Of a stretch of DNA of 64,000 bases, positions 16,639 to 27,586 are shown one piece after another. Origin of the DNA: Streptomyces sp. RKAG293 (GTDB lineage Bacteria; Actinomycetota; Actinomycetes; Streptomycetales; Streptomycetaceae); the NCBI RefSeq assembly GCF_023701745.1, contig NZ_JAJOZB010000001.1, forward strand, positions 2,610,501 through 2,674,500. Direction: 5' to 3'. The first letter of the stretch is position 1. Each line of letters opens with the position of its first letter. Below the pieces are notes generated by a model. The model saw only the letters and a list, made by a program, of their open reading frames with translations. It was not told the origin of the DNA and did no database searches. The translations under genes and the position numbers were made by a program.

Positions 16639-17035
16639 AAACACCCCTGGAGAGGATTAAGTCCAGCAAGTCCCGGTCCCGGACGTGAAGGTCCGGTAAG
16701 TCCTTGCGCGTACCACGCCACTGTAGACGTACGGAATACTCCGCCTGCCCCGGGGGGTGACCCGTGTTGCCGCCCGTCCTTCGCCGGGTGTTCAGGAGGC
16801 GAACGCGGCCGGGCCGGGGCAGGCTGTCAGTATCCCGGCATGCCGGGAATGGCCGTGCCAGGGTCCTGGTTGCCGGGAGTGCCGCCGGGAACGCTGCCCC
16901 GAGCAGCGGTCCGGCCGTCGTCCCGAGGGTCGAACGCTCGAAAAGGTGCACGCGCCTGCGGCGGTAGGCTCGACAACGCCGGGTAGGCGCCACGTCACCG
17001 GCATTTCGACATGTGGAGAGGAGCCCTGAACCAGG
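16639..17035. other. Divergent ctaB/tkt spacer
   Basis: No convincing gene. It holds a perfect 16-bp palindrome TCCCGGCATGCCGGGA at 16833-16848. The tkt side carries a purine-rich GGAGAGGAG tract 14 nt before the GTG. Promoters for both genes must be here, but I could not pick unambiguous boxes. Confidence 0.6.
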
Positions 17036-19123
17036 GTGAGCAGCAAGCCGACCACCACAGACCTTGAGTGGACCGATCTGGACAAGCGGGCCGTTGATAC
17101 CGCTCGTGTCCTGGCCATGGATTCCGTGCAGAAGGTCGGCAACGGCCATCCCGGCACGGCCATGAGCCTCGCGCCCGCCGCGTACCTGCTGTTCCAGAAG
17201 CTGATGCGGCACGATCCGTCGGATCCCGACTGGACCGGCCGTGACCGCTTCGTCCTCTCGGCCGGTCACTCCAGCCTGACGCTCTACACCCAGCTCTACC
17301 TGTCCGGGTACGGCCTGGAGCTGGACGATCTGAAGGCGTTCCGCACCTGGGGCAGCAAGACCCCCGGCCACCCGGAGCACGGCCACACGGTCGGCGTGGA
17401 GACCACGACCGGTCCGCTCGGCCAGGGCATCGCCAACGGCGTCGGCATGGCCATGGCGGCCCGCTACGAGCGCGGCCTGTTCGACCCGGACGCGGCGGCG
17501 GGCACCTCCCCGTTCGACCACACCATCTGGGTCATCGCCGGCGACGGCTGCCTGCAGGAGGGCATCTCCGCCGAGGCGTCCTCGCTCGCCGGGCACCAGA
17601 AGCTCGGCAACCTCGTGCTGCTGTGGGACGACAACCACATCTCCATCGAGGGCGACACCGAGACGGCCGTCAGCGAGGACACCCTCAAGCGCTACGAGGC
17701 GTACGGCTGGCACGTCCAGCGCGTCGAGCAGCTGCCCGACGGCGACCTGGACCCGAAGGGCCTGTACAAGGCGCTGAAGGCGGCCCAGGCCGAGACCTCG
17801 CGGCCGTCGTTCATCGCGGCCCGCTCGATCATCGCCTGGCCGGCCCCGCACGCGCAGAACACCGAGGCCGCGCACGGCTCGGCGCTGGGTGACGCGGAGG
17901 TCGCCGCGACCAAGAAGGTGCTGGGCTTCGACCCGGCGAAGACCTTCGAGGTCGACGACGCGGTGCTGAAGCACGCCCGCGAGGTGGCCGACCGCGGCCG
18001 CGAGGCGCACGCCGTGTGGAACAAGCGGTTCCAGGAGTGGCGGGACGCCAACCCGGAGCGCTCGGCCGATTTCGACCGGATCGCCGCGGGCGAGCTGCCC
18101 GACGGCTGGGAGAAGGCGCTGCCGTCCTTCGAGACCGGCAAGAGCCTCGCGACCCGCGCCGCCTCCGGCAAGGTCCTGCAGGCGCTCGGCGCGGTCGTAC
18201 CGGAGCTGTGGGGCGGCTCGGCCGACCTCGCGGGCTCCAACAACACCACGATCGACAGCGGCTCGTCCTTCCTTCCGGTGGGCAACCCGCTGCCGGGCGC
18301 CGACCCGTACGGCCGCACGGTGCACTACGGCATCCGTGAGCACGCCATGGGCTCGACGATGAACGGCATCGCGCTGCACGGCAACACCCGCATCTACGGC
18401 GGCACCTTCCTGGTGTTCTCCGACTACATGCGCCCCGCCGTGCGACTGGCCGCGCTCATGCAGCTGCCCGTCACGTACGTGTGGACGCACGACTCCGTCG
18501 GCCTCGGCGAGGACGGCCCGACGCACCAGCCGGTCGAGCACCTGGCCGTGCTGCGCGCGATCCCGGGCCTGAACATCGTCCGTCCGGCCGACGCCAACGA
18601 AACGGCGATCGTCTGGCGCGAGATCCTCAAGCGCCACGACTCCAAGCCCGCTCCGCACGGCCTGGCGCTCACCCGCCAGGGTGTGCCCACGTACGCGCCG
18701 AACGAGCACGCGGCCAAGGGCGGCTACGTGCTGTTCGACTCCGAGGGCGGCCGTCCGCAGGTCATCCTCATCGCCACCGGCTCCGAGGTGCAGCTGGCCG
18801 TCGAGGCCCGCGACGCACTGCAGGCCGACGGGATCCCGACGCGGGTCGTCTCGATGCCGTCCGTCGAGTGGTTCGAGGAGCAGGACATGGCGTACCGCGA
18901 CAGCGTGCTGCTCCCGGACGTCCACGCCCGGGTCGCCGTCGAGGCCGGTATCGGCCTGACGTGGCACCGCTACATCGGCGCCCAGGGCCGGATCATCAGC
19001 CTGGAGCACTTCGGTGCCTCGGCCGATGCCAAGATCCTCTTCCGTGAGTTCGGCTTCACCGCCGACGCCGTCGCCAACGCCGCCCGGCAGTCCATCGACG
19101 CCGTCGACGCGGTCACCCGCTGA
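17036..19123 (+). CDS. tkt: Transketolase
   Basis: A 695-aa thiamine-diphosphate enzyme: [11 protein letters not shown] and [20 protein letters not shown] near the N-terminus, ThDP motif GDGCLQEGI, central pyrimidine domain with [13 protein letters not shown], and [20 protein letters not shown]. It shuttles two-carbon units in the non-oxidative pentose phosphate pathway. It is the first gene of the tkt-tal-zwf-opcA-pgl operon; tal follows after 35 bp. GTG start at 17036. Confidence 0.97.
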   Translation: MSSKPTTTDLEWTDLDKRAVDTARVLAMDSVQKVGNGHPGTAMSLAPAAYLLFQKLMRHDPSDPDWTGRDRFVLSAGHSSLTLYTQLYLSGYGLELDDLKAFRTWGSKTPGHPEHGHTVGVETTTGPLGQGIANGVGMAMAARYERGLFDPDAAAGTSPFDHTIWVIAGDGCLQEGISAEASSLAGHQKLGNLVLLWDDNHISIEGDTETAVSEDTLKRYEAYGWHVQRVEQLPDGDLDPKGLYKALKAAQAETSRPSFIAARSIIAWPAPHAQNTEAAHGSALGDAEVAATKKVLGFDPAKTFEVDDAVLKHAREVADRGREAHAVWNKRFQEWRDANPERSADFDRIAAGELPDGWEKALPSFETGKSLATRAASGKVLQALGAVVPELWGGSADLAGSNNTTIDSGSSFLPVGNPLPGADPYGRTVHYGIREHAMGSTMNGIALHGNTRIYGGTFLVFSDYMRPAVRLAALMQLPVTYVWTHDSVGLGEDGPTHQPVEHLAVLRAIPGLNIVRPADANETAIVWREILKRHDSKPAPHGLALTRQGVPTYAPNEHAAKGGYVLFDSEGGRPQVILIATGSEVQLAVEARDALQADGIPTRVVSMPSVEWFEEQDMAYRDSVLLPDVHARVAVEAGIGLTWHRYIGAQGRIISLEHFGASADAKILFREFGFTADAVANAARQSIDAVDAVTR

Positions 19124-19158
19124 CGCCCCGCACCCGACCAGTAGGAGATGTAATTTCC

Positions 19159-20277
19159 ATGACAGACGCACTCAAGCGCCTCTCCGACGAAGGCGTCGCG
19201 ATCTGGCTGGACGACCTGTCCCGCAAGCGGATCACGTCCGGGAACCTGGCCGAGCTGATCGACCAGCAGCACGTCGTGGGCGTCACCACCAACCCGTCGA
19301 TCTTCCAGAAGGCGATCGTCGGCGGCGAGGGTTACGAGAGCCAGCTCACCGATCTCGCGGTCCGCAAGGTCACGGTCGAGGAAGCCATCCGGATGGTCAC
19401 CACGGCGGACGTCCGCGACGCCGCCGACATCCTGCGGCCGGTCTTCGACCGCACCGAGGGCCAGGACGGCCGGGTCTCCATCGAGGTGGACCCGCGGCTG
19501 GCGCACAGCACCGCGGCCACCATCGCCGAGGCCAAGCAGCTCGCCTGGCTCGTCGACCGGCCGAACACCCTCATCAAGATCCCGGCGACCAAGGCCGGCC
19601 TGCCGGCGATCACCGAGGTCATCGGCCGGGGCATCAGCGTGAACGTGACGCTGATCTTCTCGCTGGCCCGCTACCGCGAGGTCATGGACGCCTACCTGGC
19701 GGGGCTGGAGAAGGCCAAGGCCGCCGGCCTGGAGCTCGCGAAGATCCACTCGGTCGCGTCCTTCTTCGTCTCGCGGGTCGACAGCGAGATCGACAAGCGC
19801 CTCGACAAGCTCGGCGGCGACGAGGCGAAGGCCCTCAAGGGCAAGGCCGCACTGGCCAACGCCCGGCTCGCCTACCAGGCGTACGAGGAGGTCTTCAGCT
19901 CGGACCGCTGGAACGCGCTGGAGAAGTCGGGCGCGAACAAGCAGCGTCCGCTGTGGGCCTCGACCGGTGTCAAGGACCCGGCCTACCCGGACACGCTCTA
20001 CGTGACCGAGCTGGTCGCCCCGAACACCGTCAACACCATGCCGGAAGCCACCATGGAGGCCACCGCCGACCACGGCGAGGTCACCGGCGACACCATCCGC
20101 GGCACGTACGAGCAGGCCCAGGCCGAGCTCGACGCGCTGGCGGCCCTCGGTATCTCGTACGACGACGTGGTGCAGTTGCTCGAGGACGAGGGCGTCGAGA
20201 AGTTCGAGGCCTCCTGGAACGAGCTGCTGGAGTCCACTTCGGCGGTACTCAAGCGTCTGACGCCCGTGGAGGCATGA
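19159..20277 (+). CDS. tal: Transaldolase
   Basis: A 372-aa class I aldolase-fold enzyme of the longer actinobacterial type. [12 protein letters not shown] is the N-terminal signature and [17 protein letters not shown] holds the Schiff-base lysine. It moves a dihydroxyacetone unit between sugar phosphates. A strong site (GTAGGAGATG) lies upstream of ATG 19159. The TGA is one base from the zwf TTG start, so the two are tightly coupled. Confidence 0.96.
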   Translation: MTDALKRLSDEGVAIWLDDLSRKRITSGNLAELIDQQHVVGVTTNPSIFQKAIVGGEGYESQLTDLAVRKVTVEEAIRMVTTADVRDAADILRPVFDRTEGQDGRVSIEVDPRLAHSTAATIAEAKQLAWLVDRPNTLIKIPATKAGLPAITEVIGRGISVNVTLIFSLARYREVMDAYLAGLEKAKAAGLELAKIHSVASFFVSRVDSEIDKRLDKLGGDEAKALKGKAALANARLAYQAYEEVFSSDRWNALEKSGANKQRPLWASTGVKDPAYPDTLYVTELVAPNTVNTMPEATMEATADHGEVTGDTIRGTYEQAQAELDALAALGISYDDVVQLLEDEGVEKFEASWNELLESTSAVLKRLTPVEA

Positions 20278-20278
20278 G

Positions 20279-21802
20279 TTGACCAGCAGCAATCCGCTGC
20301 GTGACGCTCAGGACCGGCGGCTCCCGCGTATCGCGGGGCCGTCCGGCCTGGTCATTTTCGGCGTCACGGGCGATTTGTCCCGTAAAAAGTTGATGCCTGC
20401 CGTGTACGACCTCGCCAACCGCGGTCTGCTGCCACCGGGCTTCGCGCTCATCGGCTTCGCCCGCAGGAGCTGGGAGGACGAGGACTTCGCCCAGGAGGTC
20501 CATGACGCGGTCAAGGAGCACGCCCGCACCCCCTTCCGCGAGGAGGTCTGGCAGCAGCTCGCCGAGGGCTGCCGCTTCGTGCAGGGCGAGTTCGACGACG
20601 ACACCGCCTTCGAGAAGCTGAAGTCGACGATCGACGAGCTCGACAAGGCGCGCGGCACCGGCGGCAACTTCGCCTTCTACCTCTCCGTACCGCCGAAGTT
20701 CTTCCCCAACGTCGTGCAGCAGCTCAAGAAGCACGGCCTGTCCGAGGGGCAGGGCGACTCCTGGCGGCGCGCGGTCATCGAGAAGCCGTTCGGCCACAAC
20801 CTGGAGAGCGCCCAGGAGCTCAACCAGCTGGTGCACGACGTCTTCCCGCCCAACGAGGTCTTCAGGATCGACCACTACCTGGGCAAGGAGACCGTCCAGA
20901 ACATCCTGGCGCTGCGCTTCGCCAACACGATGTTCGAGCCGATCTGGAACCGGTCGTACGTCGACCATGTCCAGATCACGATGGCCGAGGACATCGGCAT
21001 CGGCGGCCGGGCCGGGTACTACGACGGCATCGGCGCGGCCCGTGACGTCATCCAGAACCACCTGCTGCAGCTGCTCGCGCTGACCGCGATGGAGGAGCCC
21101 GGCTCCTTCCACCCGAAGGCGCTGGTCGCCGAGAAGCTCAAGGTGCTCGGCGCCGTGGAGCTGCCCAAGGACCTGGGCGCGCACACGGTACGCGGCCAGT
21201 ACGCGCACGCCTGGCAGGGCGGCGAGGAGGTCGTGGGGTACCTGGAGGAAGACGGCATCGACCCCAAGTCGAAGACCGACACCTTCGCGGCGGTCAAGCT
21301 GGAGATCAACAACCGCCGCTGGGCCGGAGTCCCCTTCTACCTGCGCACCGGCAAGCGGCTCGGCCGCCGGGTCACCGAGATCGCGGTGGTCTTCAAGCGG
21401 GCCCCGTATCTGCCCTTCGAGGCCGGATCCACCGAGGAACTGGGGCAGAACGCCCTGGTCATCCGGGTGCAGCCGGACGAGGGCGTGACGGTGCGCTTCG
21501 GTTCGAAGGTGCCCGGCACCTCGATGGAGGTCCGGGACGTGACGATGGACTTCGCCTACGGCGAGTCCTTCACCGAGTCCAGCCCCGAGGCGTACGAGCG
21601 GCTCATCCTCGATGTGCTGCTCGGCGATGCCAACCTCTTCCCCCGCCACCAGGAGGTCGAGCTGTCCTGGAACATCCTCGACCCGATCGAGAAGTACTGG
21701 GACACGCACGGCAAGCCCGCCCAGTACGCCTCGGGAACCTGGGGGCCGGCGGAGGCGGACGAGATGCTCGCACGAGACGGTAGGAGCTGGCGCCGGCCAT
21801 GA
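20279..21802 (+). CDS. zwf: Glucose-6-phosphate dehydrogenase
   Basis: A 507-aa enzyme with the NADP-binding N-terminus (VIFGVTGDLSRKKLMPAVYD), EKPFGHN and the catalytic RIDHYLGKE motif. It makes 6-phosphogluconolactone and NADPH. I accept the TTG at 20279 because GGAGG lies 8 nt upstream and no ATG or GTG fits before the Rossmann motif. It overlaps opcA by four bases. Confidence 0.96.
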   Translation: MTSSNPLRDAQDRRLPRIAGPSGLVIFGVTGDLSRKKLMPAVYDLANRGLLPPGFALIGFARRSWEDEDFAQEVHDAVKEHARTPFREEVWQQLAEGCRFVQGEFDDDTAFEKLKSTIDELDKARGTGGNFAFYLSVPPKFFPNVVQQLKKHGLSEGQGDSWRRAVIEKPFGHNLESAQELNQLVHDVFPPNEVFRIDHYLGKETVQNILALRFANTMFEPIWNRSYVDHVQITMAEDIGIGGRAGYYDGIGAARDVIQNHLLQLLALTAMEEPGSFHPKALVAEKLKVLGAVELPKDLGAHTVRGQYAHAWQGGEEVVGYLEEDGIDPKSKTDTFAAVKLEINNRRWAGVPFYLRTGKRLGRRVTEIAVVFKRAPYLPFEAGSTEELGQNALVIRVQPDEGVTVRFGSKVPGTSMEVRDVTMDFAYGESFTESSPEAYERLILDVLLGDANLFPRHQEVELSWNILDPIEKYWDTHGKPAQYASGTWGPAEADEMLARDGRSWRRP

Positions 21803-22890
21803 GGATCGATCTGACGGACACCACGTCGTCCCGCATCAACGCCGGGCTCATCGAGGCCCGCCGCGCCATCGGCACCCCGGCCGTCGGCATGGTGCTCACC
21901 CTGGTCATCGTCACCGACGAGGGCAGCGCCTACGACGCCCTCAAGGCGGCCAGCGACGCGTCACGGGAGCACCCGTCCCGGATCCTGGCCGTCATCAAGC
22001 GGCCCGGCCGCTCACCGCGCGACCGCGCGATGGCGCGGCTGGACGCCGAGGTGCTGGTCGGCTCCGACTCGGGCACCGGAGAGACCGTCGTGCTGCGGAT
22101 GCACGGCGAACTCGCCAACCACGCCGAGTCCGTGGTGCTGCCGCTGCTGCTGCCGGACGCCCCGGTCGTGGTGTGGTGGCCCGAGGAGTCGCCCGACAAG
22201 CCCGCCGAGGACCCGCTGGGACGGCTCGCGCAGCGCCGGATCACCGACGCCGCCGCTGCCGAGGACCCGGTGCTCGCCCTCGGTGAGCGCGCCGAGGCGT
22301 ACGCGCCCGGCGACACCGACCTGGCCTGGACCCGGATCACGCCGTGGCGCAGCATGCTGGCCGCGGCCCTGGACCAGAAGCACTCCAGGATCGTCTCCGC
22401 GACGGTGGAGGGCGAGGCCTACAACCCGAGCACCGAACTGCTCGCGCTGTGGCTCGCCGACCGGCTGAAGGTCTCGGTGGAGCGCAAGGTCTCGGACGGG
22501 CCCGGTATCACCGGCGTCCAACTGGTCACCGCCGACGGCGAGATCCGGCTGGACCGGGCCGACGGCCTGCTGGCCGAGCTGGCCATGCCGGGGCAGCCGG
22601 ACCGTCATGTGGCGCTCAAGCGCCGCGAGACCTCCGAACTGATCGCCGAGGAGCTGCGGCGGCTGGACCCGGACGACATCTACCGGTCGACGGTGAAGTT
22701 CGGTGTCGGCCGGCTGACCGACTCCGGTCCGAAGGACTCGGAGGAACCGGTCGAGGCGATCGAGGTGATCACCCCGGCCAAGGGCGCCAAGCAGGCCGGG
22801 ACCGCCGCGGCCAAGTCAGCGGCCAAGGCTCCCGCCAAGAAGACCGTGCCGGCGAAGAAGGCGGCGACGGGCAAGGGGACGAGCTCCTGA
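21799..22890 (+). CDS. opcA: OpcA, glucose-6-phosphate dehydrogenase assembly protein
   Basis: 363 aa, family members of which activate or assemble Zwf in actinobacteria and cyanobacteria. Conserved blocks are VGMVLTLVIVTDE, LLLPDAPVVVWWPEESP and the DLAWTRITPWRSMLAAALDQ segment. The last ~45 residues are a Lys/Ala/Pro-rich basic tail, resembling the tail of UvrA in this window. ATG 21799 overlaps the zwf stop; pgl overlaps its own stop, giving a gapless operon. Confidence 0.93.
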   Translation: MRIDLTDTTSSRINAGLIEARRAIGTPAVGMVLTLVIVTDEGSAYDALKAASDASREHPSRILAVIKRPGRSPRDRAMARLDAEVLVGSDSGTGETVVLRMHGELANHAESVVLPLLLPDAPVVVWWPEESPDKPAEDPLGRLAQRRITDAAAAEDPVLALGERAEAYAPGDTDLAWTRITPWRSMLAAALDQKHSRIVSATVEGEAYNPSTELLALWLADRLKVSVERKVSDGPGITGVQLVTADGEIRLDRADGLLAELAMPGQPDRHVALKRRETSELIAEELRRLDPDDIYRSTVKFGVGRLTDSGPKDSEEPVEAIEVITPAKGAKQAGTAAAKSAAKAPAKKTVPAKKAATGKGTSS

Positions 22891-23672
22891 TGAGCACCCC
22901 GCAGGTCGTCGTCCACCGCGACAAGGAACTGATGGCGCAGGCCGCGGCGGCCCGGCTGATCACGAAGATCGTGGACGCCCAGGCCGCCCGCGGCTCCGCC
23001 TCGGTGGTCCTGACGGGCGGGCGCAACGGCAACGCGCTGCTCGCCGCCCTGGCCGGGTCCCCCGCACGGGACGCGGTGGACTGGGCGCGGCTGGACCTGT
23101 GGTGGGGCGACGAGCGGTTCGAACGGGAGGGTGATCCCGAGCGCAATGTCACCCAGGCCCGGGAGATCCTGCTCGACGCGGTGCCGGTCGATCCGGCGCG
23201 GGTGCACGCCATGCCCGCGTCCGACGGCGCCCACGGCCGTGACGTCGACGCCGCGGCGGCCGGCTACGCGGCCGAGCTCGCCAAGGCCTCCGGGCCGGAG
23301 GACCACGGCCCGGTGCCGACGTTCGACGTGCTGATGCTGGGGGTCGGCCCCGACACCCATGTCGCGTCGCTCTTCCCCGAGCACCCCGCGGTGCGGGAGA
23401 CGGAGCGGACGGTGGTGGGGGTGCACGGAGCGCCCAAGCCGCCGCCGACCCGGATCTCGCTGACCCTTCCGGCGATCCGCTCGGCGCGCGAGGTGTGGCT
23501 GCTCGCGGCCGGTGCGGACAAGGCCAACGCGGTCGCGATGGCGTTGTCCGGCGCGGGCGAGATCCAGGCGCCGGCGGCCGGCGCACGCGGCCGCCGCCGC
23601 ACGCTGTGGCTGCTGGACCGGACCGCCGCGGCGAAGCTGCCACCGCAGCTGTACCCGCCGGCTTCGGCGTAG
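22890..23672 (+). CDS. pgl: 6-phosphogluconolactonase
   Basis: A 260-aa SIS-like lactonase fold. WWGDERFEREGDPERN and MLGVGPDTHVASLFPEHP are the family signatures; the second has Thr where Gly is more usual (GPDGHVAS), which I take as natural variation. It hydrolyses the Zwf product to 6-phosphogluconate. ATG 22890 shares its first base with the opcA TGA. Last gene of the operon, followed by the hairpin at 23694-23735. Confidence 0.93.
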   Translation: MSTPQVVVHRDKELMAQAAAARLITKIVDAQAARGSASVVLTGGRNGNALLAALAGSPARDAVDWARLDLWWGDERFEREGDPERNVTQAREILLDAVPVDPARVHAMPASDGAHGRDVDAAAAGYAAELAKASGPEDHGPVPTFDVLMLGVGPDTHVASLFPEHPAVRETERTVVGVHGAPKPPPTRISLTLPAIRSAREVWLLAAGADKANAVAMALSGAGEIQAPAAGARGRRRTLWLLDRTAAAKLPPQLYPPASA

Positions 23673-23693
23673 CGGTCGTTCGGGTGTGGTGAT

Positions 23694-23735
23694 CGGCCGC
23701 CGGCCGGGCTGGAACATCGGCCCGGCCGGCGGCCG
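23694..23735. terminator. Bidirectional terminator between pgl and pgi
   Basis: A perfect 16-bp GC stem (23694-23709 with 23720-23735) and a 10-nt loop between two convergent stops. Confidence 0.85.
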
Positions 23736-23753
23736 TTCAGCTTCAGCGGCCGT

Positions 23754-25412
23754 TCAGCGGCCGCGCAGCTCCCGGTAGCGCCGGACCAGCGCCGCCGTGG
23801 ACCCGTCCAGGCCCGGAATGGCCGCCCCCTCGCTGAGCGCGGGCTCGATCCGCTTGGCGAGCACCTTGCCCAGCTCGACTCCCCACTGGTCGAAGGAGTC
23901 GATGTTCCACACCGCGCCCTGGACGAACACCTTGTGCTCGTAGAGCGCGATCAGCTGGCCGAGCACCGACGGGCTGAGCTCGGTGGCCAGGATGGTGGTC
24001 GTCGGGTGGTTGCCGCGGAACGTCTTGTGCGGCACCAGTTCGGCGGGCACGCCCTCCGCGGCGACCTCCTCCGGCGTCTTGCCGAAGGCCAGCGCCTGGG
24101 TCTGCGCGAAGAAGTTGGCCATCAGCAGGTCGTGCTGGCCGGCGAGCGGGCCGAGTTCGCCGATGGGGTTGGCGAAGCCGATGAAGTCCGCCGGGATGAC
24201 CTTGGTGCCCTGGTGCAGCAGCTGGTAGTAGGCGTGCTGGCCGTTGGTGCCCGGGGTGCCCCAGACCACCGGCCCGGTCTGCCACGCCACCGGATTGCCC
24301 TGCCGGTCCACGGACTTGCCGTTGGACTCCATGTCCAGCTGCTGCAGGTACGCGGTGAACCGCGACAGGTAGTGGCTGTACGGGAGGACCGCGTGCGACT
24401 GCGCGTCGTGGAAGCCGCCGTACCAGACGCCCAACAGGCCGAGCAGTAGCGGGACGTTCTCCTCCGGCGGGGCGTAGCGGAAGTGCTCGTCCACCAGATG
24501 GAAGCCGGCCAGCATCTCGCGGAAGTGGTCCGGGCCGATGGCGAGCATCAGCGACAGGCCGATCGCCGAGTCGAAGGAGTACCGGCCGCCGACCCAGTCC
24601 CAGAACTCGAACATGTTCGCCGGGTCGATGCCGAATTCGGTGACCTTCCCCGCGTTCGTGGACAGCGCGACGAAGTGCTTGGCGACGGCGGAGGTGTCGG
24701 CGTTCAGGCCGGTCAGCAGCCAGTTGCGGGCGGAGGTGGCGTTGGTGATGGTCTCGATGGTGGTGAACGTCTTCGAGGCGATGATGAAGAGCGTCTCGGC
24801 CGGGTCCAGGTCGCGCACCGCCTCGTGCAGGTCCGCGCCGTCGACGTTGGATACGAAACGGAGCGTCAGCCCGCGGTCGGCGTACGGGCGCAGCACCTCG
24901 TACGCCATCGCCGGGCCCAGGTCGGAGCCGCCGATGCCGATGTTGACGATGTTGGTGATGCGCTTGCCGGTGTGGCCGGTCCACTCGCCGGAGCGGATCC
25001 GGTCGGTGAAGACGGACATCTTGCTGAGGACGGCGTGGACGGCGGGCACGACGTCATGGCCGTCGACCTGGATGACGGAGGAGCGCGGTGCGCGCAGCGC
25101 GGTGTGCAGCACCGCGCGGTCCTCGGTGACGTTGATCCGCTCGCCGCGGAACATCGCGTCGCGCAGTTCGGCCACGCCGCTCGACGCCGCCAACTCACGC
25201 AGCAGCCGCAGGGTCTCGTCGGTCACCAGGTGCTTGGAGTAGTCCAGGTGCAGATCACCGACCTGCAGGGAGTACCGGTCGGCGCGCTGCGGATCCTGGT
25301 CGAACAGTTCGCGCAGCCGCACCTCCCCCAGCTCTTCGCGGTGTTTGCCCAGGGCGTGCCATTCGGGCAGCTGGTCGAGCCGGGCACGGCCGTGCGTATT
25401 GGTGTCGGACAT
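23754..25412 (-). CDS. pgi: Glucose-6-phosphate isomerase
   Basis: 552 aa, normal length. Signatures: [20 protein letters not shown] and [14 protein letters not shown] for sugar-phosphate binding, [20 protein letters not shown] with the base-catalysing residues, and [20 protein letters not shown]. It interconverts glucose-6-P and fructose-6-P, joining glycolysis to the adjacent pentose phosphate operon. ATG 25412 lies 9 bp after the MFS transporter stop, so it may be expressed from that promoter too. Confidence 0.97.
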   Translation of the reverse strand: MSDTNTHGRARLDQLPEWHALGKHREELGEVRLRELFDQDPQRADRYSLQVGDLHLDYSKHLVTDETLRLLRELAASSGVAELRDAMFRGERINVTEDRAVLHTALRAPRSSVIQVDGHDVVPAVHAVLSKMSVFTDRIRSGEWTGHTGKRITNIVNIGIGGSDLGPAMAYEVLRPYADRGLTLRFVSNVDGADLHEAVRDLDPAETLFIIASKTFTTIETITNATSARNWLLTGLNADTSAVAKHFVALSTNAGKVTEFGIDPANMFEFWDWVGGRYSFDSAIGLSLMLAIGPDHFREMLAGFHLVDEHFRYAPPEENVPLLLGLLGVWYGGFHDAQSHAVLPYSHYLSRFTAYLQQLDMESNGKSVDRQGNPVAWQTGPVVWGTPGTNGQHAYYQLLHQGTKVIPADFIGFANPIGELGPLAGQHDLLMANFFAQTQALAFGKTPEEVAAEGVPAELVPHKTFRGNHPTTTILATELSPSVLGQLIALYEHKVFVQGAVWNIDSFDQWGVELGKVLAKRIEPALSEGAAIPGLDGSTAALVRRYRELRGR

Positions 25413-25421
25413 GGGTCCAAA

Positions 25422-26651
25422 CTAATTGATGACGGCCGGTAGGAGCGCTATCACCCCGCAGGCGAAGAGCGCGGCGGCGGCGAGCGCCGGGGTGTTCAGT
25501 CCCCACGCCGCCGCCACCGCGCCGCCGAGCAGGGCGCCGAGCGGGGCCCCGGCGGTGGACAGGGTGCGGTTGGCGGCGCTGACCCGGCCCAGCAGGGCGG
25601 CGGGCGTCCGCTCCTGCATGAGGGTGACCTCGTTGACGTTCCACAGCATCCCCATGGCGCCGAAGAGCGCCAGCACGACGACCGCGACGGGCAGCGACCG
25701 TACGGTGCCGAGCACGATCAGGGCGCAGCTCTGCAGCACCAGTCCGGCCACCAGCGCTCTGGTCCTGCCCACGAGTTCGGAGATCCGGCCGGCCGCCAGA
25801 CCGCCGGCCACGCTGCCGGCGCCGTAGGCGGTGAGCACCGCCGCGTAGCCGGAGTGCCCGGCGTGCAGCCATCCGGTGACGTGCAGGACCAGGGTGGCGA
25901 TGAGCGCGCCCATCCCGATGTTGACGACGGTGTTGGCCGTGCAGAGTGACCGCAGGACCCGGTCCCGCCACAGCACCCGGATGCCCTCGGCGATGTCCTG
26001 CCGCAACGTCCGGCCCGGCGGGCGCGGCGCGCGCTCGCGTGGGGCCGTCCGTATGGAGGCGACCAGCGCCGCGGCGAGCAGATACGTCGCCGCGTCCACC
26101 GCGAACGGCAGCCCGGCGGAGAGGCCGATCAGCAGCGGCACCAGGGGCGCGCCCAGGAAGGTGCCGGCGATGGTCTGCCCGGTCATCAGCCTGGCGTTGG
26201 CGCGGCCGAGGCCGGCGGTGGGGACGACCGTCGGCAGCAGCGCGGTCGCGGCGTTGTCGAAGAGGGTCTGCAGCGTCGTCAGGACGAACGCCAGCACCAG
26301 CAGCAGGGCGACGCTCACCTCGTCCAGCCACACGGCGAGCGCGAAGCAGGCCATCAGCGCGCAGCGCACCGCGTCGACGGCCCACATGGCGCGCCGCTGG
26401 TCCACCCGGTCGGCGATCGCGCCGCCGAGCAGGCCGAACAGGATCCAGGGCAGGAATCCGACCGCCGTGACCAGTGAGACGAGCAGCGGGGAGCCGGTGA
26501 GCCCGACCGCGAGCAACGGCAGTGCGGCCGTGCGCAGTCCGTCGCCCAGCCGCGAGACCACCGCGGCGCTCCACAGCCGGCCGAAGCCGCCGCGCCAGGA
26601 CGGCACGGCGCTCTCCACGGCCGGCCGCAGATCGCTGTCGTTCGCGGTCAA
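25422..26651 (-). CDS. MFS transporter
   Basis: A 409-aa membrane protein with twelve hydrophobic segments and the motif-A-like loop GLLGGAIADRVDQRRAM after TM2, plus a second at AAGRISELVGRTRAL. It resembles the MFS_3/enterobactin-exporter-like group of drug or siderophore exporters. A TTG start at 26651 is chosen for its GGGGGAG site 4-5 nt upstream. It is directly upstream of pgi. Substrate unknown. Confidence 0.85.
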   Translation of the reverse strand: MTANDSDLRPAVESAVPSWRGGFGRLWSAAVVSRLGDGLRTAALPLLAVGLTGSPLLVSLVTAVGFLPWILFGLLGGAIADRVDQRRAMWAVDAVRCALMACFALAVWLDEVSVALLLVLAFVLTTLQTLFDNAATALLPTVVPTAGLGRANARLMTGQTIAGTFLGAPLVPLLIGLSAGLPFAVDAATYLLAAALVASIRTAPRERAPRPPGRTLRQDIAEGIRVLWRDRVLRSLCTANTVVNIGMGALIATLVLHVTGWLHAGHSGYAAVLTAYGAGSVAGGLAAGRISELVGRTRALVAGLVLQSCALIVLGTVRSLPVAVVVLALFGAMGMLWNVNEVTLMQERTPAALLGRVSAANRTLSTAGAPLGALLGGAVAAAWGLNTPALAAAALFACGVIALLPAVIN

Positions 26652-26751
26652 AGCTCCCCCTCGGGCCAGGATGTGATCGGTCCTGGCACCGTAACGGCGG
26701 CCACTGACAACGCCCGTGGCGCCGGTGGGAAAACCGGTGGGAATAGCCGGT

Positions 26752-27516
26752 TCAGAAACCGCCGCGGTGCAGCCGGCCCTCGTAGCGGGCCTCCAGAACG
26801 GCGTTGCGCTCGAATCCGCCGGGCAGGTTGGCCGAGATGTAGACCGGCGGTTCGTGCCCCTCGGCGGTCAGGATGCCGACCGCCTCGGCGACGACCATCT
26901 GCACGAGCAGCGCCGAGGTGATGGTGGAGACCCCGCACAGCGCGCCGCCGTCCGGCATCGGCAGCAGCGCGTCGCCGGCCGGCGCGCAGTTGTCGAGTAC
27001 GGCGTCGGCGAGGTCGGCGAGCCGCTTTCCGCTGCTGTGCAGCGCGGGCACCGCGTGGGTGTGCTCCAGGGAGGTGAGGGCGATCAGCCGGTGCCCGGAC
27101 TCCTTGACCTGGAGGGCCATGTCGACGATGGAGTTGTTGACACCGGAGTTGGAGATGATCACGAAGAGGTCCTGCGGCTGCGGGGTGGCCAGTTCGTAGA
27201 GCCGTTTGGCCAGGCCCGGGGAGCGTTCCAGCAGTGGGTCGGCGAGCACGGAGCGGTCCTCGCCGCCGCGCAGCACCAGATCGGACAGGCCGATGCGGCT
27301 GGTCGGGACGAGACCGCCGGCCCGGCCCGCGATCTCCAGCGCGGTGGCCTGCGAGTGACCGGTGCCGAAGGCGTGGACGACACCGTTGGCGGCGACGCTG
27401 TCGGCGATGAGGCGGGCCGCGGCGGCGACGGAGTCGGTGTTGGCTCCGATGGCCCGCTCGACGGCGGCGCGGCCGTGCTCGGCGAACTGGGCGGCGCTGA
27501 GCTGTGGTTCGGCCAT
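26752..27516 (-). CDS. SIS-domain phosphosugar-binding protein (UPF0309-like)
   Basis: 254 aa. The SIS fold is shown by VHAFGTGHSQATALEIAGRAGG (Ser-containing phosphate loop) and DLFVIISNSGVNNSIVDMAL. It resembles the uncharacterised UPF0309 family and is distantly related to MurNAc-6-P etherase. AAGGAGGG precedes ATG 27516. It is preceded by the BadF-type kinase and the RpiR regulator, which suggests a role in amino-sugar phosphate handling. No metal or catalytic residues are assigned. Confidence 0.85.
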   Translation of the reverse strand: MAEPQLSAAQFAEHGRAAVERAIGANTDSVAAAARLIADSVAANGVVHAFGTGHSQATALEIAGRAGGLVPTSRIGLSDLVLRGGEDRSVLADPLLERSPGLAKRLYELATPQPQDLFVIISNSGVNNSIVDMALQVKESGHRLIALTSLEHTHAVPALHSSGKRLADLADAVLDNCAPAGDALLPMPDGGALCGVSTITSALLVQMVVAEAVGILTAEGHEPPVYISANLPGGFERNAVLEARYEGRLHRGGF

Positions 27517-27557
27517 GGCCGACCCTCCTTGGTTGAATTAACCATCACTCCGACGAA

Positions 27558-27572
27558 TCATTGAAACAATGA
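27558..27572. promoter_or_regulatory. Inverted repeat TCATTG-AAA-CAATGA upstream of the SIS gene
   Basis: Perfect 6-bp arms with a 3-bp centre, 42 bp before the SIS gene start and 15 bp beyond the kinase stop. It is AT-rich for this genome and a plausible site for the nearby RpiR protein. Confidence 0.5.
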
Positions 27573-27586
27573 GCCGACTATCGTGG

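Noticed and set aside
16757..17029. 90-codon plus-strand frame before tkt
   Set aside because: Sits in the promoter spacer, low-complexity, no ribosome site; the purine tract belongs to tkt.
15680..19171. 1163-codon open frame on the minus strand opposite ctaB, tkt and the start of tal
   Set aside because: High-GC antisense frame: residue pattern is Gly/Arg/Val noise, while the tkt product on the other strand is highly conserved.
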